Origin: Euryarchaeota archaeon UBA33
GTDB lineage: Archaea > Thermoplasmatota > E2 > DHVEG-1
NCBI GenBank assembly: GCA_002506745.1
Contig: DAYE01000009.1
Span: 4,407-11,825, forward strand
DNA: 7,419 nt
Direction of reading: 5' to 3'
In this document: piece after piece, positions 6,389 to 7,419 of the stretch
How positions within the stretch are numbered: the first letter of the stretch is position 1
How the letters are laid out: each line of letters starts with the position of its first letter
Notes under the pieces: model-generated
What the model saw: the letters and a program-made list of their open reading frames with translations, nothing else
Database searches by the model: none
Told to the model about the DNA's origin: nothing
Position numbers and translations under genes: made by a program

Positions 6389-6722
6389 AGGACTGCCGAC
6401 TGTTGATGAGTTTCTTCTCTACAGACCAAAGCGATTAGAGTTCAAATGGTCAACAAACACTGAAGGTCTTGTCACACTCTCGGTCCCAAAATTCACAGGC
6501 AAGGTTGGGAAATCTTTCTGCAGTGTACTAAAGCGGGAGAACACCTTTGAAGCACACCTGGATAGACTAGGCTCATCAATCTGGAACCAATGTGATGGAG
6601 CCACACTTGTCAAAGATATCCTTGTCGTGGTGATCAAGCAGTTCCCTGATGAAAAAAACATTGATCAGCGTCTCTTTTTGTTTCTGCAACAACTCAGAGC
6701 GCTCAATTACATCACGTATTAA
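6378..6722 (+). CDS. Small PqqD-like (RRE-fold) protein
   Basis: The 114-residue soluble protein resembles the PqqD superfamily. After an N-terminal segment of about 25 residues it has a beta-strand-rich part (GLVTLSVPKF, 30-39), then the signature HLDRLGSSIWNQCDG (60-74), which corresponds to the family pattern LD-x-x-G-x-x-IW-x-x-x-DG, then a winged-helix-like tail with helices at about 75-88 and 96-110. The fold is known from PqqD, where it binds a ribosomally made precursor peptide for a radical SAM partner. No PQQ gene, radical SAM enzyme or peptide precursor is visible here. It overlaps the OPT transporter gene by 11 bases and its stop abuts convergent dph6, so the operon ends here. A role in recognising a transported peptide or regulating the transporter is inference. 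A weak GAGGG (6358-6362) lies 15 bases before the ATG, so coupling to OPT translation is likely. Confidence 0.8.
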   Translation: MTSKGLPTVDEFLLYRPKRLEFKWSTNTEGLVTLSVPKFTGKVGKSFCSVLKRENTFEAHLDRLGSSIWNQCDGATLVKDILVVVIKQFPDEKNIDQRLFLFLQQLRALNYITY

Positions 6723-7390
6723 ATATCCTCAAGATGCGCTTTTTTCACCTGGAAGACACCTGAGTCTCGGTTCCATTGTCTTTCTGATTCATCAATTACA
6801 AATCTTTTCGAGAACATTGGTCCTGACAACACCATTGACTCATATTCTCCACCTTCACCAGCGATGTTAATCCCATGCTTCTTCTGGAGATATACCAATT
6901 CATCTATGGTTTCCGAGTCAATGGTTCTCCCAAGCCATGTCTCGTTAAACCCCTCGGCGAACACGCCGACGATGATGATATGAAACCCTGCTTTGACCTG
7001 GTCTCGTAGCAACAACTCCTGGTTCTTATGCCACAACGGAGAAAATGATTTTATCCCAAGCTTGTCACAGACCTTTTCAACACGGGTCCGCTGATACTCA
7101 GACGCGATTGCTCCGCTGACCACCCCGTCAATCTCAAGACCCTGCAGCACCTGTGTAAGGTCCTCTAGCTCTTCTTCTTTCTCAGCGGTCGTTTCTCTTT
7201 GGACCAATCGGATACCGATGGCTTTCGCAAGCAGATCAGTATGATGAATATTGATTGAATGAAACATCCAGGAATCAGGTTTTTCAGGGAGAAGGCTGAC
7301 AAGATAGGATACCCCCCATCCATATTGCTGGGTGATGTACACGGCAAAGACCGAGTCCTTCCCACCGGAGAATAACGCTGCGACTCTCAT
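6719..7390 (-). CDS. dph6: Diphthine--ammonia ligase (Dph6, DUF71/ATP_bind_4)
   Basis: This ATP-dependent amidase-type ligase catalyses the last step of diphthamide formation, amidating diphthine on the conserved histidine of elongation factor 2. From the chosen ATG it has 223 residues, normal for the archaeal family. It opens with the PP-loop SGGKDS (8-13) for ATP adenylation, followed by MFHSINIHHTDLLAKAIGI (42-60), GAIASEYQRTRVE (93-105), SPLWHK (117-122) and the family signature GEGGEYES (178-185). MRVAALFSGGKDS is the usual N terminus, so ATG 7390 was preferred; ATG 7396 (two residues longer) and TTG 7414 (eight longer) are in frame. The gene is convergent with the PqqD-like gene, and the two stops share the TTAA at 6719-6722. 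It appears complete. The family also contains functionally uncharacterised paralogues, so Dph6 is a strong but not absolute call. Confidence 0.92.
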   Translation of the reverse strand: MRVAALFSGGKDSVFAVYITQQYGWGVSYLVSLLPEKPDSWMFHSINIHHTDLLAKAIGIRLVQRETTAEKEEELEDLTQVLQGLEIDGVVSGAIASEYQRTRVEKVCDKLGIKSFSPLWHKNQELLLRDQVKAGFHIIIVGVFAEGFNETWLGRTIDSETIDELVYLQKKHGINIAGEGGEYESMVLSGPMFSKRFVIDESERQWNRDSGVFQVKKAHLEDI

Positions 7391-7405
7391 CAGCATAGGT
7401 ATCTC

Positions 7406-7419
7406 TTTAAACAAATAAA
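7406..7419 (-). promoter_or_regulatory. AT-rich candidate promoter of dph6, cut by the window edge
   Basis: Read on the minus strand, TTTATTTGTTTAAA lies 16-29 bases before ATG 7390. If the TTTAT part is the TATA box, transcription would start close to that ATG, giving a leaderless mRNA. No convincing Shine-Dalgarno is visible. The element is truncated by the window end, so this is tentative. Confidence 0.25.

Noticed and set aside
6378..6722. PQQ biosynthesis protein PqqD in the strict sense
   Set aside because: No pqqA, B, C or E is nearby, the protein has a longer N-terminal part than true PqqD, and the neighbour is a transporter. Only the fold relationship is supported.
6649..6870. 73-codon plus-strand frame crossing the PqqD-like/dph6 junction
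   Set aside because: It overlaps the 3' ends of two well-supported genes in another frame and shows no family features or ribosome binding site.
1..7419. Avoidance of TAG stops as a sign of pyrrolysine decoding
   Set aside because: The seven genes end in TAA (five) or TGA (two) and none in TAG, but seven stops are too few to distinguish avoidance from chance.

Overview
The window is a gene-dense archaeal chromosome fragment. The domain assignment rests on three things. One is a canonical archaeal/eukaryotic-type class I release factor (aRF1, with NIKS, YxCxxxF and GGQ motifs). Another is a diphthamide-pathway ligase (Dph6), which archaea and eukaryotes have and bacteria lack. The third is the set of archaeal TATA-box-like elements upstream of genes, one of which serves an apparently leaderless start. 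The overall look is euryarchaeal, possibly Thermoplasmata-related, but I cannot fix the lineage from sequence reading alone.

Layout, left to right. (1) The 3' end of a stomatin/SPFH gene (1-327) overlaps by ATGA a full-length NfeD-type membrane serine protease (324-1637). This is the widespread protease/stomatin membrane-quality pair. (2) A T-rich stretch, a likely terminator, is followed by a beta-CASP metallo-beta-lactamase nuclease (1700-2941). It has all the zinc ligands and the histidine motif C typical of RNA-acting members, but no KH domains. (3) A TATA-like box and a good Shine-Dalgarno precede aRF1 (3005-4255). (4) An 81-base intergenic region carries a 13-base dyad touching a TATA box. 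It precedes a 683-residue OPT-family transporter (4337-6388), whose 3' end overlaps by 11 bases a 114-residue PqqD-like protein (6378-6722). (5) Dph6 lies convergently on the minus strand (6719-7390); its stop and the PqqD-like stop share one TTAA palindrome.

Functionally there are three themes: membrane proteostasis (SPFH plus NfeD), RNA processing and translation (beta-CASP nuclease, aRF1, Dph6 acting on elongation factor 2), and peptide or metal-chelate transport coupled to a peptide-binding RRE-type fold (OPT plus PqqD-like). The last is the least explained and the best candidate for something new. No PQQ genes, radical SAM enzyme or precursor peptide are visible beside it, so its PqqD-like fold is probably doing something other than PQQ or standard RiPP maturation. 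I see no RNA genes, mobile elements, CRISPR arrays or broken genes, and no gene-free stretch longer than about 81 bases.
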